A stretch of 64,000 nt of DNA from positions 1,267-65,266 of the forward strand of contig DDTF01000027.1 of the NCBI GenBank assembly GCA_002345965.1, written 5' to 3'. Origin of the DNA: Flammeovirgaceae bacterium UBA2371. Its GTDB lineage: Bacteria > Bacteroidota > Bacteroidia > Cytophagales > Cyclobacteriaceae. This document shows positions 26,341 to 35,311 of the stretch, in pieces (within the stretch, counting starts at the first letter, position 1; each line of letters starts with the position of its first letter). The notes beneath the pieces are model-generated. The model was not told where the DNA came from. It did no database searches and was given only the letters and a program-made list of their open reading frames with translations. The position numbers and the translations under genes were made by a program.

Positions 26341-27792
26341 TTAATAGTCAATAGGTTTTCCCTGATAAAAATCAAGGATCTTCTTTTTAAAAATAAAATT
26401 GTATTTGGCGCGAGCCAGGTCAGACTTCGCCTGAAAGAGATCATTTTCTGATATTTGGTATTCAAAATAGTTGATGGCCCCCAACTCAAATCTTTGCTTA
26501 GCCATTCTGTATGCTTCTTCGCGTGCGTTTACCTGCTTTTGTGATGCAGCATAAGATTTGGACGCTGCCAATGCATCATTGTAAGCCGTTTCGATGGTTT
26601 GTCTTAAGCTGTTCTTTGTTTCTTGTGCGTTGATATTCGCTACCTCATGGTTGATGGCTGCCCGCTGAACGCCTGATCTATTTTGCCATCCGTTAAAAAT
26701 AGGAATACTCAAAGACAAACTTACCTGTTTAAATAGATTGTCTTTTAATTGATCCTGTTGACTGTAGCCTTCTGATATTACGCTGGTAACTGGCTCCAAG
26801 CCATATACGTCATAATTTGTACCACTCACATTAACCAATCCCAGCGGAGTACTCGATGGGGCAAATCCTGTAATGGTTGTCCGGGGGATATCAGAAGCGC
26901 TGGAATAATTTGACGCTGCCGATCCATTCAGGCTCAGCCTTGGATACAAACTGCCTTTACTGGCTTTGAGTGCCAGTTGAGCACTTTCTACCTTTAGCAT
27001 TGCACTGCGAATCTCAGGCATATTTTGAAGTGCTATGTCGTATGTCACGTTGGGCCCATCCTCCAGCAGCAAATCCTCCAGTTGCAAATCAGGCACCTGA
27101 ACACGCATGGGTGTGCCGCCAGGTAGCTGCATCGCTTGCTTCAATTGTAACAGAGAAAAGTTTAAGGCATTCTCTTGATTGATCAGGTTTACCTCGTTGG
27201 TGGCTACTTGTGCTTCCTGATTCAGTTCATCTCCTCTTGGCAAACCACCCACTGCAACCTGCCGCTTGATGCGTTGCAATTGCTGCTGGCTGGAGTTCAG
27301 TTGGTAGCTGGCATTATCAAATAATTCCTGATTGAAAATAACATTGACATATAAAGTGACCACGTTAATGATCACATCATTCCTGGACTTTTCAAGGTCT
27401 TGTTCAGATGCCTCGTAGTCTCTTTGGCTTTGACGAAAACTATTCTGAAGGCGTAAGCCATTAAAAAGAGTGAGCGAAGAACTGGCCTGCATATTTATAG
27501 CAGTGGAGTTTCGGTTGATAAAAAGATTGGTTACCGGATTCAAAGCCCTACCAAAATTTTCACCATAAGAAGATCCGGCATTCAATGAAGGTAAGAATGC
27601 CATCTTGGACTGAAATAAACCCACTTTAAAACTTTCTACATTATACAATCCCCTTCTCACGTTAAGGTTGTTATCAAGGGCTACTCTCACACACTCCTGA
27701 AGTGTCCATTCTTTCTCAGAATTTTCACTTTGGGCAAGTACAGGTACGGTTGTAATAAAGGTTAGAAACCAAATCGTAAATAATCTCATCAT
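26341..27792 (-). CDS. tolC: TolC family outer-membrane efflux channel
   Basis: This 483-residue exported protein has a signal peptide (FLTFITTVPVLAQ) and the typical repeated architecture: EWTLQECVRVALDNNLNVRRG, SSYGENFGRALNP, long coiled helices, and a C-terminal ELGAINYFEYQISENDLFQAKSD. It forms a trimeric outer-membrane channel for export. The gene is 6 nt downstream of the serine dehydratase beta gene and 23 nt upstream of the adaptor gene, so the three probably share a transcript. tolC is used as a family label; the substrate and pump are unknown. Tandem ATG codons exist at 27792 and 27789, both giving a workable signal. Confidence 0.92.
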   Translation of the reverse strand: MMRLFTIWFLTFITTVPVLAQSENSEKEWTLQECVRVALDNNLNVRRGLYNVESFKVGLFQSKMAFLPSLNAGSSYGENFGRALNPVTNLFINRNSTAINMQASSSLTLFNGLRLQNSFRQSQRDYEASEQDLEKSRNDVIINVVTLYVNVIFNQELFDNASYQLNSSQQQLQRIKRQVAVGGLPRGDELNQEAQVATNEVNLINQENALNFSLLQLKQAMQLPGGTPMRVQVPDLQLEDLLLEDGPNVTYDIALQNMPEIRSAMLKVESAQLALKASKGSLYPRLSLNGSAASNYSSASDIPRTTITGFAPSSTPLGLVNVSGTNYDVYGLEPVTSVISEGYSQQDQLKDNLFKQVSLSLSIPIFNGWQNRSGVQRAAINHEVANINAQETKNSLRQTIETAYNDALAASKSYAASQKQVNAREEAYRMAKQRFELGAINYFEYQISENDLFQAKSDLARAKYNFIFKKKILDFYQGKPIDY

Positions 27793-27798
27793 ACTTAA

Positions 27799-28473
27799 TT
27801 ATGCTATTTCAGGGATGTAAATGACCTCCTTTACCCAACTAAGACTATTCAGATAGGTAAATGTTACATCTTTAATTCCAGAATCCATTTCTATCACCAG
27901 GCAAGCCAGATCATTCTTACCTTTTCTTGAAACCGACATGGTGGCTATGTTGCACTGATCATTGGCTATCACACTGGCTATAAAAGCAATACTGCCTTTC
28001 ACATCATCGGCATAAATAATCAAAGTATGGTTTGAGGTAGTAAAATCTGCTTTAAATCCATTTACCTCTGCAATATTGATCATTCCTCCTCCTTTGCTCT
28101 CTCCCAGCAAGTCTACCTTTCTATCACCTTTCTTCAGTTTCAGCTTGATGGAGTTGGGGTGAAAGGTGGAGGCATTTCCTATGGATTTGAAATGATACTT
28201 CAGACCACTTTGTTTAGCCAGCTCCAACGATTCCTTGATGCGCTTATCATCCGTCTTAAAATCCAGTAATCCAGCAATAATGGCACGATCGCTGCCATGG
28301 CCTTCATACGTTCTTGCAAAAGAATTATAAAAGGTAATTTCAGCTTCTTCCGGAATATTGCCCAATATGGCTACTCCTGCCCGGGCGATCCTAACTACGC
28401 CAGCCGTATGTGAACTTGAAGGGCCTATCATAACAGGGCCTATCATGTCAAAAACACTACTTTTTTCGGGCAT
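27799..28473 (-). CDS. sdaAB: L-serine dehydratase, iron-sulfur type, beta subunit
   Basis: The 224-residue protein is the beta chain of the two-subunit L-serine ammonia-lyase, which converts serine to pyruvate and ammonia. It shows MIGPVMIGPSSSHTAGVVRIAR (residues 11-32), then YNSFARTYEGHGSDRAIIAG, NSIKLKLKKGDRK, and a C-terminal ACT-like regulatory part (TLIIYADDVKGSIAFIASVIANDQCNIATM). The alpha subunit, which carries the iron-sulfur cluster ligands, is not in the window. It is the first gene of a unit continuing to tolC and the adaptor. The link between serine catabolism and efflux may be only positional. Confidence 0.93.
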   Translation of the reverse strand: MPEKSSVFDMIGPVMIGPSSSHTAGVVRIARAGVAILGNIPEEAEITFYNSFARTYEGHGSDRAIIAGLLDFKTDDKRIKESLELAKQSGLKYHFKSIGNASTFHPNSIKLKLKKGDRKVDLLGESKGGGMINIAEVNGFKADFTTSNHTLIIYADDVKGSIAFIASVIANDQCNIATMSVSRKGKNDLACLVIEMDSGIKDVTFTYLNSLSWVKEVIYIPEIA

Positions 28474-28620
28474 ATTGTCAATACGGATTTGAAAATGGGT
28501 TGGACGTCAGATTGGGGTATTTTTTTTCACTAATTGGTAAAATTAACACAAGAGACGCAAAACTTGTTTCGTTTGGCTAATATTTATCAATCAATTACTT
28601 ACTGACTACAGATATTCAAG

Positions 28621-28664
28621 TTTCAGCAAGTGGTGTCTACATTGAGGGCTGTCTTTTGCTGAAA
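28621..28664. repeat. Inverted repeat downstream of cyanophycin synthetase gene
   Basis: The 9-bp arms TTTCAGCAA (28621-28629) and TTGCTGAAA (28656-28664) are separated by 26 bases, between the cphA stop (28699) and the sdaAB start (28473). Neither strand has a clear T-tract next to it, so it is a poor terminator; it could instead be a mRNA stabilising stem or operator. Nothing else was recognised in this 225-base gap. Confidence 0.4.
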
Positions 28665-28698
28665 AATGATGCTTCCATCTGTTAATATGGCATTTGAC

Positions 28699-31353
28699 TC
28701 ACACCAAATTAGGAATATCGTTCTTTGTGATCTTATACAATTGGTTGGACTCCTCCTCCTTAAACTTCATGACCAAATTAAGTGCATCAGGTACCACATC
28801 GCTGCTTAGAATAATCAATGACCCCTTGGTAGCATTTTTTATTGCATAGGTGATGGCTTCTTTTTCTGATGGGATAATTGTTACCTTCTTCTTAGGGTCC
28901 ACACTTTTAATACCATCGTAAATCATTTCGATCAATTCTTCAGATGTCTTGCCTCTCAGGTGCTTGTCTTGTCTAATGATAATCTCGTCAAACATTTGAG
29001 CGGCCACTCTGCCTATTTCATTATTGTCTTCCTCTCTTCTGTCTCCAATACCGGCAATAATGCCCACTTTTGGCATTCCATCCATTTTCTCCACCAGCTT
29101 TTGCAATGCCCTGAGCCCTGCTGCATTATGGGCATAATCCAGCATAATCTGGAAGTCTTTGAATGAAAATAAATTCAATCGGCCTGGCGTTTGAGCGGGT
29201 GAAGGAATAAAGGATTCTATGGAAGCTTTAATATCTTCTATGGAAAACCCTCTGACAAATCCTGTAAGTACAGCTGGCAGCACGTTTTGAATCATAAAGG
29301 CTGCTCTTCCATCAAAGGTAAGAGGTACATTAACTGCTTTGGTCACACGCATCTTCCACTCCCCTTTACATATTGTAATGTATCCGTTTTCGTAGAGCGC
29401 ATAAAGACCTCCGTTGCGGGCATGGCGTTTGATATTTGGATTTCTCTCATCCATAGAGAATAAGGCCACATTGCACTTGATGGATTTGCGCATGTTGTAT
29501 ACACGATCATCGTCTGCATTGAGAATGGCATAGCCATCGGGCAAGACGGTTTCTGGAATCACCGCTTTTACCTGAGCCAACTGATCGATGGTATGAATTC
29601 CTTTCAAGCCAAGATGATCAGCCGCTACGTTTGTAACAATGCCCACATCGCAATTTTTAAAACCTAGTCCAGCTCTGAGCAAACCACCTCTTGCACATTC
29701 TAAAACCGCAAAATCAATAGTAGGATCTTTTAGAACAAACTCAGCGCTTGCAGGCCCTGTACAGTCACCAGCCATTAGCAATCTGTTTTGTATATAAACG
29801 CCATCACTGGTCGTGTATCCTACTTTGTAGCCCTTCATTTTTACCATATGAGCTATCAATCGTGTAGTTGTGGTCTTTCCATTGGTACCCGTAACAGCAA
29901 CAATCGGCACTCTGGAGGTTGACCCAGGCGGGTATAACATGTCTATTACATGTCCAGCCACATTTCGTGGCAGGCCTGAAGCGGGAGCCAGGTGCATACG
30001 AAATCCCGGACCAGCATTCACTTCAAGTACTGCACCTCCCGTATCGGGTAAAGGTTGACCTATATCGGTAGTCATGATATCTATTCCGCATATATCAAGA
30101 CCTATGATCTTGGCTATTCGTTCAGACATGAAAACATTATAAGGATGAACGATGTCAGTAACATCTTCTGCAGTACCTCCTGTGCTAAGATTGGCTGTGT
30201 CTTTTAACTTAATAAATTCATCTTTGGCAACAACGCTATCCAGTGTTAATCCTTTTTCTTCCAGAATACCCAATGTTAAGTCGTTGATATCAATCTGAGT
30301 AAGTACCTTTTCATGACCATACCCCCTTCTTGGATCGGCATTGACTTTATCAATTAACTGCTTGATGGTAGATTTTCCATCTCCTATAACATGTGCCGGT
30401 GTTCTTTTGGCAGCTGCCACAAGTTTATAATTGATCACCAGCAATCGATAGTCTTCTCCCACTATATATTTTTCTACAATAACAGATCGGGAAACTTTCT
30501 TAGCAGCTTCAAAGGCAAAAAGTGCGTCTTCCCAATTGGTAATGTTGGTGGTTATGCCTCTGCCATGGTTGCCACTGATAGGTTTGACGACCAATGGAAA
30601 CTTTACATACTCCACCGCCTCCTTCAAACCTGCCTCGGTTCTGATGATTTCTCCTTTTGGAATCGGTATCTCCGATTGTTCCAATAAATGTTTTGTATCC
30701 TCTTTATCACATGCAATCTCTACGCCTATGCTACTGGTTTGGCTGGTTACTGTTGCCTGAATACGCTTTTGATTTGCTCCATATCCCAATTGACAAAGTG
30801 ATTGTCTGTTTAATCTTATCCATGGTATACCACGGCTCTCTGCTTCTTCAATAATAGACCCTGTACTTGGACCGAGCCGTTCGGCTTCTCGAATTTCGCG
30901 CATCTGCTGAATATCCGTAGAAAGATCGTAGGGCTCCCCAGATGTAAGCGCCTCGGCTATGCTTACAGAGGCTTTGGCAGCATATCTGCCCACTTTCTCT
31001 TCCATGTAGTCGAATACCACATTGTAGACACCCTCTTCACCATAACCTCTTGTACGACCAAAACCAACATCCATACCCGCCAAAGATTGTATTTCCAGTG
31101 CAATGTGTTCAATAACATGCCCCATCCAAGTGCCCTCTTCCACTCGTTGGAAAAATCCTCCTGGTTCGCCAACAGAGCATCGGTGCTCATACATGGTCGG
31201 GAACATGGTCTTAAGTCTGTCAAGGAAGCCATCTATGGTATTGGTAGGACGCTGCTCCATTTCTTCAAGGTCGAGTACCATGACAATTAATTTATGTCTT
31301 CTTATTGACCAATAATTCGGGCCCCGCATCGCGTTGATTTCACGTATCTTCAT
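28699..31353 (-). CDS. cphA: Cyanophycin synthetase
   Basis: CphA alternately adds Asp (backbone) and Arg (side chain) to make the storage polymer cyanophycin, with ATP. The 884-residue protein aligns with CphA1 throughout. The N-terminal domain begins with MKIREINAMRGPNYWSIRRHK and contains GTWMGHVIEHIALELQ-type residues. The ATP-grasp domain (about 215-470) has VVKPISGNHGRGI and DICGIDIM. The Mur-ligase-like domain starts at about residue 490 with AVTGTNGKTTTTRLIAHM and contains TNVAADHLGLKG and LDYAHNAAG. The length is typical and no key motif is missing. It is divergent from cphB across 100 bases. No nitrogen or arginine operator was recognised. Confidence 0.96.
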   Translation of the reverse strand: MKIREINAMRGPNYWSIRRHKLIVMVLDLEEMEQRPTNTIDGFLDRLKTMFPTMYEHRCSVGEPGGFFQRVEEGTWMGHVIEHIALEIQSLAGMDVGFGRTRGYGEEGVYNVVFDYMEEKVGRYAAKASVSIAEALTSGEPYDLSTDIQQMREIREAERLGPSTGSIIEEAESRGIPWIRLNRQSLCQLGYGANQKRIQATVTSQTSSIGVEIACDKEDTKHLLEQSEIPIPKGEIIRTEAGLKEAVEYVKFPLVVKPISGNHGRGITTNITNWEDALFAFEAAKKVSRSVIVEKYIVGEDYRLLVINYKLVAAAKRTPAHVIGDGKSTIKQLIDKVNADPRRGYGHEKVLTQIDINDLTLGILEEKGLTLDSVVAKDEFIKLKDTANLSTGGTAEDVTDIVHPYNVFMSERIAKIIGLDICGIDIMTTDIGQPLPDTGGAVLEVNAGPGFRMHLAPASGLPRNVAGHVIDMLYPPGSTSRVPIVAVTGTNGKTTTTRLIAHMVKMKGYKVGYTTSDGVYIQNRLLMAGDCTGPASAEFVLKDPTIDFAVLECARGGLLRAGLGFKNCDVGIVTNVAADHLGLKGIHTIDQLAQVKAVIPETVLPDGYAILNADDDRVYNMRKSIKCNVALFSMDERNPNIKRHARNGGLYALYENGYITICKGEWKMRVTKAVNVPLTFDGRAAFMIQNVLPAVLTGFVRGFSIEDIKASIESFIPSPAQTPGRLNLFSFKDFQIMLDYAHNAAGLRALQKLVEKMDGMPKVGIIAGIGDRREEDNNEIGRVAAQMFDEIIIRQDKHLRGKTSEELIEMIYDGIKSVDPKKKVTIIPSEKEAITYAIKNATKGSLIILSSDVVPDALNLVMKFKEEESNQLYKITKNDIPNLV

Positions 31354-31453
31354 AATATTGCAAGCTTGGAAATGACTTTAAGACGATTTTCTATAAATAT
31401 AGATTTTGTTAGGAAACTATTTTCAATTAGCAGTCGATAAATACCATGTTTAA

Positions 31454-32317
31454 ATGATCGAAAAACGAATTACCAAAGGCATCCTTATACCTGTAGGAGG
31501 AAATGAAGACAAAGGGGACAGATGGAACAGCAGATTGAATTTCTCTGAAAAGGGAGTATTATCTCACATCTTGCAAGAGGCCAAAGGAAAAGAATCAAAA
31601 GTAGTGGTAATTCCAACGGCATCTAAAATTCCTGAAGAAGTTGGACATTCTTACATTAAAGCCTTTAACAAGCTGGGATGCAAGGAAGTGTCCATATTAA
31701 ACATTACAAGAAAAAATCATTCAGAGAACAAGGAGCACTTGCGTCTCATCGAACAAGCAGATTGCATAATGTTTTCTGGTGGTAATCAATCCAGAATAAG
31801 CACGAAAATAAAAGACACCACACTGCATGAAATACTGAAGCAACGATTTGAAAGCGAGCCAGTGGTAATTGCAGGCACCAGCGCAGGAGCAATGGCCATG
31901 GCAGAAGAGATGATCGCTGGCGGAAGTAGTTCAGAGGCACTGCAGAAAGGAGCGGTTATTATGAAAAAAGGACTTGGTTTTTTTCCAGAGATAATCATTG
32001 ATACTCATTTTGTTAGAAGAGGAAGATTTGGTCGATTGGCTGAAGCCCTTGCGAAGTATCCGGATAAACTCGGTATCGGACTGGCCGAAGACACTGGACT
32101 GATCATCAAAAACTGTAATGAGTTTCGTGTTATCGGTTCTGGAATGGTTATCGTCATGGATCCATCTAATCTATCGCACAACAGCTATGCTCAGCTGAAG
32201 ACAGGTACACCCATGTCTATGTCCAACCTCACTACGCATATTTTGGCCAACGGAGATCGCTTTACTATGGACAATAGGGAGATAGAAATACTTCCTATTA
32301 CTTCTTCATTTGTCTAG
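31454..32317 (+). CDS. cphB: Cyanophycinase
   Basis: CphB is a serine-type exopeptidase that releases beta-Asp-Arg dipeptides from cyanophycin. The 287-residue protein shows GILIPVGGNEDKGD (residues 9-22), VVIPTASKIPEEVG, IMFSGGNQSRI, the nucleophile Ser in VIAGTSAGAMAMAEEMIAGG, and EIIIDTHFVRRGRFGRLAEAL with LGIGLAEDTGL. All match cyanobacterial CphB closely. It has no signal peptide, so it acts in the cytoplasm on stored granules. It is divergent from cphA and convergent with the isoaspartyl peptidase gene, which ends 4 bases away on the other strand. With both, it forms a build-and-break module. Confidence 0.96.
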   Translation: MIEKRITKGILIPVGGNEDKGDRWNSRLNFSEKGVLSHILQEAKGKESKVVVIPTASKIPEEVGHSYIKAFNKLGCKEVSILNITRKNHSENKEHLRLIEQADCIMFSGGNQSRISTKIKDTTLHEILKQRFESEPVVIAGTSAGAMAMAEEMIAGGSSSEALQKGAVIMKKGLGFFPEIIIDTHFVRRGRFGRLAEALAKYPDKLGIGLAEDTGLIIKNCNEFRVIGSGMVIVMDPSNLSHNSYAQLKTGTPMSMSNLTTHILANGDRFTMDNREIEILPITSSFV

Positions 32318-32321
32318 TATT

Positions 32322-33251
32322 TCACTTGTAGATAGCTATAATTTTTTCCCCATTTGCATTCATGGAGGCACGGTACATTCCATCTGTGTTAAACGTCATG
32401 GAAGTATTGCCCGCTACATCTACTGCAATCAATCCTCCATCTCCACCGAGTTTAAGTAAGCGCTCATGAACTACTAGTGCGCAAGCTTTCTCCAAGGACA
32501 TTCCTCCGTATTCCATCAGGCAAGAAACATCGTAAGCCACAACACCACGAATAAAAAATTCTCCGCTACCCGTGCACGAAACGGCACACGTTGCATTGTT
32601 GGCATAGGTGCCAGCACCAATCATTGGACTATCACCTACTCTTCCAAATTTCTTATTTGTCATTCCTCCAGTTGAAGTAGCCGCAGCCAGATTGCCGTAT
32701 TGATCCAAAGCTACTGCTCCAACAGTTCCAAATTTATTTTCTTTAGAGATCGAATGATCCAATTTAATTTGATCGGTGCCCTTTACCTCCTGCCATTGTT
32801 GATATCGCAATTCATCAAAAAAATAGTCTTTGCTTTCGAACGAGCAATCCATAGATCTGGCAAATGCTTCCGCACCAGCTCCAGCCAGAAATACGTGTTC
32901 AGATTTTTCCATCACCAGCCGTGCTAGCGCGATAGGATTTTTTACACCGGAAATCATTGAAACCGCGCCTGCCTGACGTTCTTTCCCCTCCATAATGGAT
33001 GCATCCATCTCGTGTGTCCCTTCCGCAGTAAAAACAGAACCTTTTCCAGCGTTAAACAATGGAGAATTCTCCAATTCAATAATAGCTATTTCAACGGCAT
33101 CCAATGAACTACCTCCTGTTGCTAAAGCATTATACCCAGCTGTTAATGCCTTTTCAAGATTCAACTGGTATTCTCTTTCTTTGGTAGCAGACATATGCTC
33201 CTTTAATAAGGTCCCTGCTCCACCATGTATAGCTATCGAAATCTTTTTCAT
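32322..33251 (-). CDS. iaaA: Isoaspartyl peptidase/L-asparaginase (Ntn hydrolase)
   Basis: This plant-type asparaginase hydrolyses beta-aspartyl dipeptides. The 309-residue precursor begins with SIAIHGGAGTLLKE and is expected to self-cleave between Gly175 and Thr176 in ENKFGTVGAVALD, freeing Thr176 as the nucleophile. MTNKKFGRVGDSPMIGAGTYA and ATCAVSCTGSGEFFIRGVVA form the substrate pocket. Family members can split the beta-Asp-Arg dipeptides released by cyanophycinase into Asp and Arg, and its place beside cphB supports that role (inference). It is the last gene of a minus-strand unit with the ABM protein (14-base gap) and the PLP enzyme. No signal peptide is visible, so it is cytosolic. Confidence 0.93.
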   Translation of the reverse strand: MKKISIAIHGGAGTLLKEHMSATKEREYQLNLEKALTAGYNALATGGSSLDAVEIAIIELENSPLFNAGKGSVFTAEGTHEMDASIMEGKERQAGAVSMISGVKNPIALARLVMEKSEHVFLAGAGAEAFARSMDCSFESKDYFFDELRYQQWQEVKGTDQIKLDHSISKENKFGTVGAVALDQYGNLAAATSTGGMTNKKFGRVGDSPMIGAGTYANNATCAVSCTGSGEFFIRGVVAYDVSCLMEYGGMSLEKACALVVHERLLKLGGDGGLIAVDVAGNTSMTFNTDGMYRASMNANGEKIIAIYK

Positions 33252-33265
33252 TCTATACTAACACC

Positions 33266-33610
33266 TTACTTGTGAATTGTTTTACTATCATCCGGCACTT
33301 CCTTTCTGTTAAACATACTATAATCCCGTTTGACAACCGCTACACGCAACCGGTAATCTTTAAAGATGGTCGTTCTTCCCTTTGTTTGAGCCACGCGATG
33401 TGTTTCCAGATTTCTCCATTTGGATATAGCCTCTTCATCTTTCCAGAATGAAAGTGATAGAATTTTCGTTGGATCATTAATGCTCTGAAATCTTTCAATA
33501 GAAATAAACCCATCTATCTTTTCCAATTCAGACCGTAGGTCAGTTGCTATACTTAAGTATTCCACCTTGAGGCCTTCCCTCGGAATTACTTCAAAAATAA
33601 CTGCTATCAT
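33266..33610 (-). CDS. ABM-fold (antibiotic biosynthesis monooxygenase-like) small protein
   Basis: This 114-residue protein has the dimeric alpha-beta barrel pattern: MIAVIFEVIPREGLKVEYLSIAT, helix, GFISIERFQSINDPTKILSLSFW, then EAISKWRNLETHRVAQTKGR. ABM-fold proteins include quinol monooxygenases and haem-degrading enzymes, but many are unassigned. The reaction here cannot be read from sequence. It lies 1 base after the stop of the PLP enzyme gene and 14 bases ahead of the isoaspartyl peptidase, so expression is probably shared. Its C-terminus is a charged tail. Confidence 0.8.
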   Translation of the reverse strand: MIAVIFEVIPREGLKVEYLSIATDLRSELEKIDGFISIERFQSINDPTKILSLSFWKDEEAISKWRNLETHRVAQTKGRTTIFKDYRLRVAVVKRDYSMFNRKEVPDDSKTIHK

Positions 33611-33611
33611 A

Positions 33612-34787
33612 TTACTTATAGTCCAGCGCTTGCGAAATATCTTCTATCAAATCTTCAATGTTTTCAATACCTGCAGAATAACGAATCAAGCTTTCGGGTA
33701 TTCCTAATTCAGCGCGTTGCTTCTCTGTGAGTTCTACATGACTTGTTGTTCGTGGTGGTCCTGCCAGTGAACTGACAGAACCCAGGCTGGCTGCAAGGTG
33801 TGCTAATTTTAGTCTGGGTAAGCACTTTTTTACATTTTCATAACCTCCCTTCAGAGAGAAACTCATCATCCCTCCAAAACCAGACATTTGGGTTTTGGCA
33901 AAATCATGTCCCTTATGGGTGGGCAGTCCGGGATAGAATACGTCTTCCACCTTGGGATGAGTCTTCAAAAATTTCGCTACTGCCATTGCATTCTCGTTTT
34001 GTCTGAGAATGCGAAGCTCCAATGTTTTCATTCCTCTGGCGATCATATAAGCCGACATAGGATGTAAAGCTGCTCCGGTGATTTCTCGATATTGAAATAT
34101 TTTTTTAATTAATTCTTTATTTCCACATGCCACCCCACCCATTACATCGGAGTGGCCACTTAAAAACTTGGTCGCACTGTGCAGCACTATGTCGGCACCT
34201 AGCACTATAGGATTTTGGTTGATCGGAGTAGCGAAAGTATTATCGACAACCACAATTGCACTTACTGATTTGGCAGCTTTAATTAATCTTTTAAGATCAA
34301 GAACTTTTAGTGTCGGATTGGTAGGCGTTTCCAAATAAACCAATTTACATCCCTTTGAAATCTCCGCTTCCATCTGCTCATGATGCCCTGCTTCACAGAG
34401 TGTAACCTCCACTTTTATTGAAGGTAAAAACTCCAGAAACAATCTGCTTGTTCCTCCATAGGTATCTTTTATTGAGACCACCCTTTCACCAGGAGCCAGC
34501 AAAGCAAAAAGTGTATTGCTGATAGCAGCCATTCCCGTAGAGAAAGCGGTCGCAGCTTCGGCATATTCGAGTGCCCTTACCTTTTCCTCAAATACCTCTA
34601 CAGTTGGATTGGTATTCCTGCTATAAATATGACCTTCTTTTAAACCAAGGGCTACTTCGGACCATTCGTCCAGGTCGTGGTATCCATAAGTAACACTATT
34701 GACAATAGGTGGTGTGGTGGCCCCTTTATAAAATTCCTGCATTTCACCAGCCCATACAGAAGTTGTTCCCTTTTTTAACTTATCCAT
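33612..34787 (-). CDS. Cys/Met-metabolism PLP enzyme (cystathionine gamma-synthase/lyase family)
   Basis: The 391-residue fold-type I PLP protein belongs to the transsulfuration family. The Schiff-base lysine is Lys207 in LHSATKFLSGHSDVMGG. Other family blocks are YSRNTNPTVEVFEEKVRALE (residues 55-74, with the Tyr and Arg that bind PLP phosphate from the neighbouring subunit), STGMAAIS, and VDNTFATPINQNPI. The C-terminal SLAGPPRTTSHVEL is present. It could be cystathionine gamma-synthase, gamma-lyase or methionine gamma-lyase; the substrate cannot be fixed. It is first in a unit with an ABM protein and an isoaspartyl peptidase. The ATG at 34787 is preferred to the TTG at 34793. Confidence 0.88.
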   Translation of the reverse strand: MDKLKKGTTSVWAGEMQEFYKGATTPPIVNSVTYGYHDLDEWSEVALGLKEGHIYSRNTNPTVEVFEEKVRALEYAEAATAFSTGMAAISNTLFALLAPGERVVSIKDTYGGTSRLFLEFLPSIKVEVTLCEAGHHEQMEAEISKGCKLVYLETPTNPTLKVLDLKRLIKAAKSVSAIVVVDNTFATPINQNPIVLGADIVLHSATKFLSGHSDVMGGVACGNKELIKKIFQYREITGAALHPMSAYMIARGMKTLELRILRQNENAMAVAKFLKTHPKVEDVFYPGLPTHKGHDFAKTQMSGFGGMMSFSLKGGYENVKKCLPRLKLAHLAASLGSVSSLAGPPRTTSHVELTEKQRAELGIPESLIRYSAGIENIEDLIEDISQALDYK

Positions 34788-34906
34788 ACCCAATGCGTAT
34801 AATTTTGATTAGAAAAATAAAGCTAGTACAATAATCAGACTATCCGAATGCTCAAAACCACTGCCGGTAAAAGTTGTCTATATCGAGGACTAAACCATAT
34901 TGTTGA

Positions 34907-35311
34907 TCAGTGATTAAGCGAAGAAATCAGATCATTGATTTTTCCAGTCTCAATGGGTTTAACTAGATAGTCCGAAATCTCCTGTATCTTCTCCGCTCGT
35001 TCCAAATCAACAGGATCTACTGATGAAGTTACCATATAGATGGTAATTTTTTTACCCACTTTAGGTTTCAATTTTACATACTCTTCCAAAAATTGCCAGC
35101 CATCCATAATTGGCATATTCACATCCAAGAAAACTACATCTGGAAGATGGTCCTCATTGGCAATGTTATCCATAAAAAAATCAAGCGCTTCTTCTCCGTC
35201 AGAAAAAACCAATATTTTCTTGGCCAGATTACTGGACTTTATTGATCTGGTAACGGTATATTGATAAATATCATCATCATCGATGATACAGATAATAGTT
35301 GCTTTAGTCAT
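34907..35311 (-). CDS. Single-domain response regulator (CheY/Rcp1-like)
   Basis: This 134-residue protein is a lone receiver domain. Asp63 in VVFLDVNMPIMDG is the phosphoacceptor, the acidic pocket is the DDDD at residues 11-14, the conserved Ser/Thr lies in IYMVTSSVD, and the Lys is in DYLVKPIETG. No output domain is fused, so it probably relays phosphate or acts by protein contact, as in Rcp1-type systems. The ATG at 35311 is chosen; an upstream TTG is in frame. The ATG overlaps the stop of the sensor kinase gene (35304-35306), so the two are translationally coupled and form a pair. Confidence 0.92.
   Translation of the reverse strand: MTKATIICIIDDDDIYQYTVTRSIKSSNLAKKILVFSDGEEALDFFMDNIANEDHLPDVVFLDVNMPIMDGWQFLEEYVKLKPKVGKKITIYMVTSSVDPVDLERAEKIQEISDYLVKPIETGKINDLISSLNH

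Noticed and set aside
28621..28664. Inverted repeat as terminator of cyanophycin synthetase.
   Set aside because: There is no T-tract on the minus strand after the stem and the loop is 26 bases long, so it was listed only as a repeat.
31354..31453. Search for an arginine or nitrogen operator between cphA and cphB.
   Set aside because: I found no clear palindrome or TAnnTTTG box in these 100 bases; the AGATTTTG segment has the wrong spacing.
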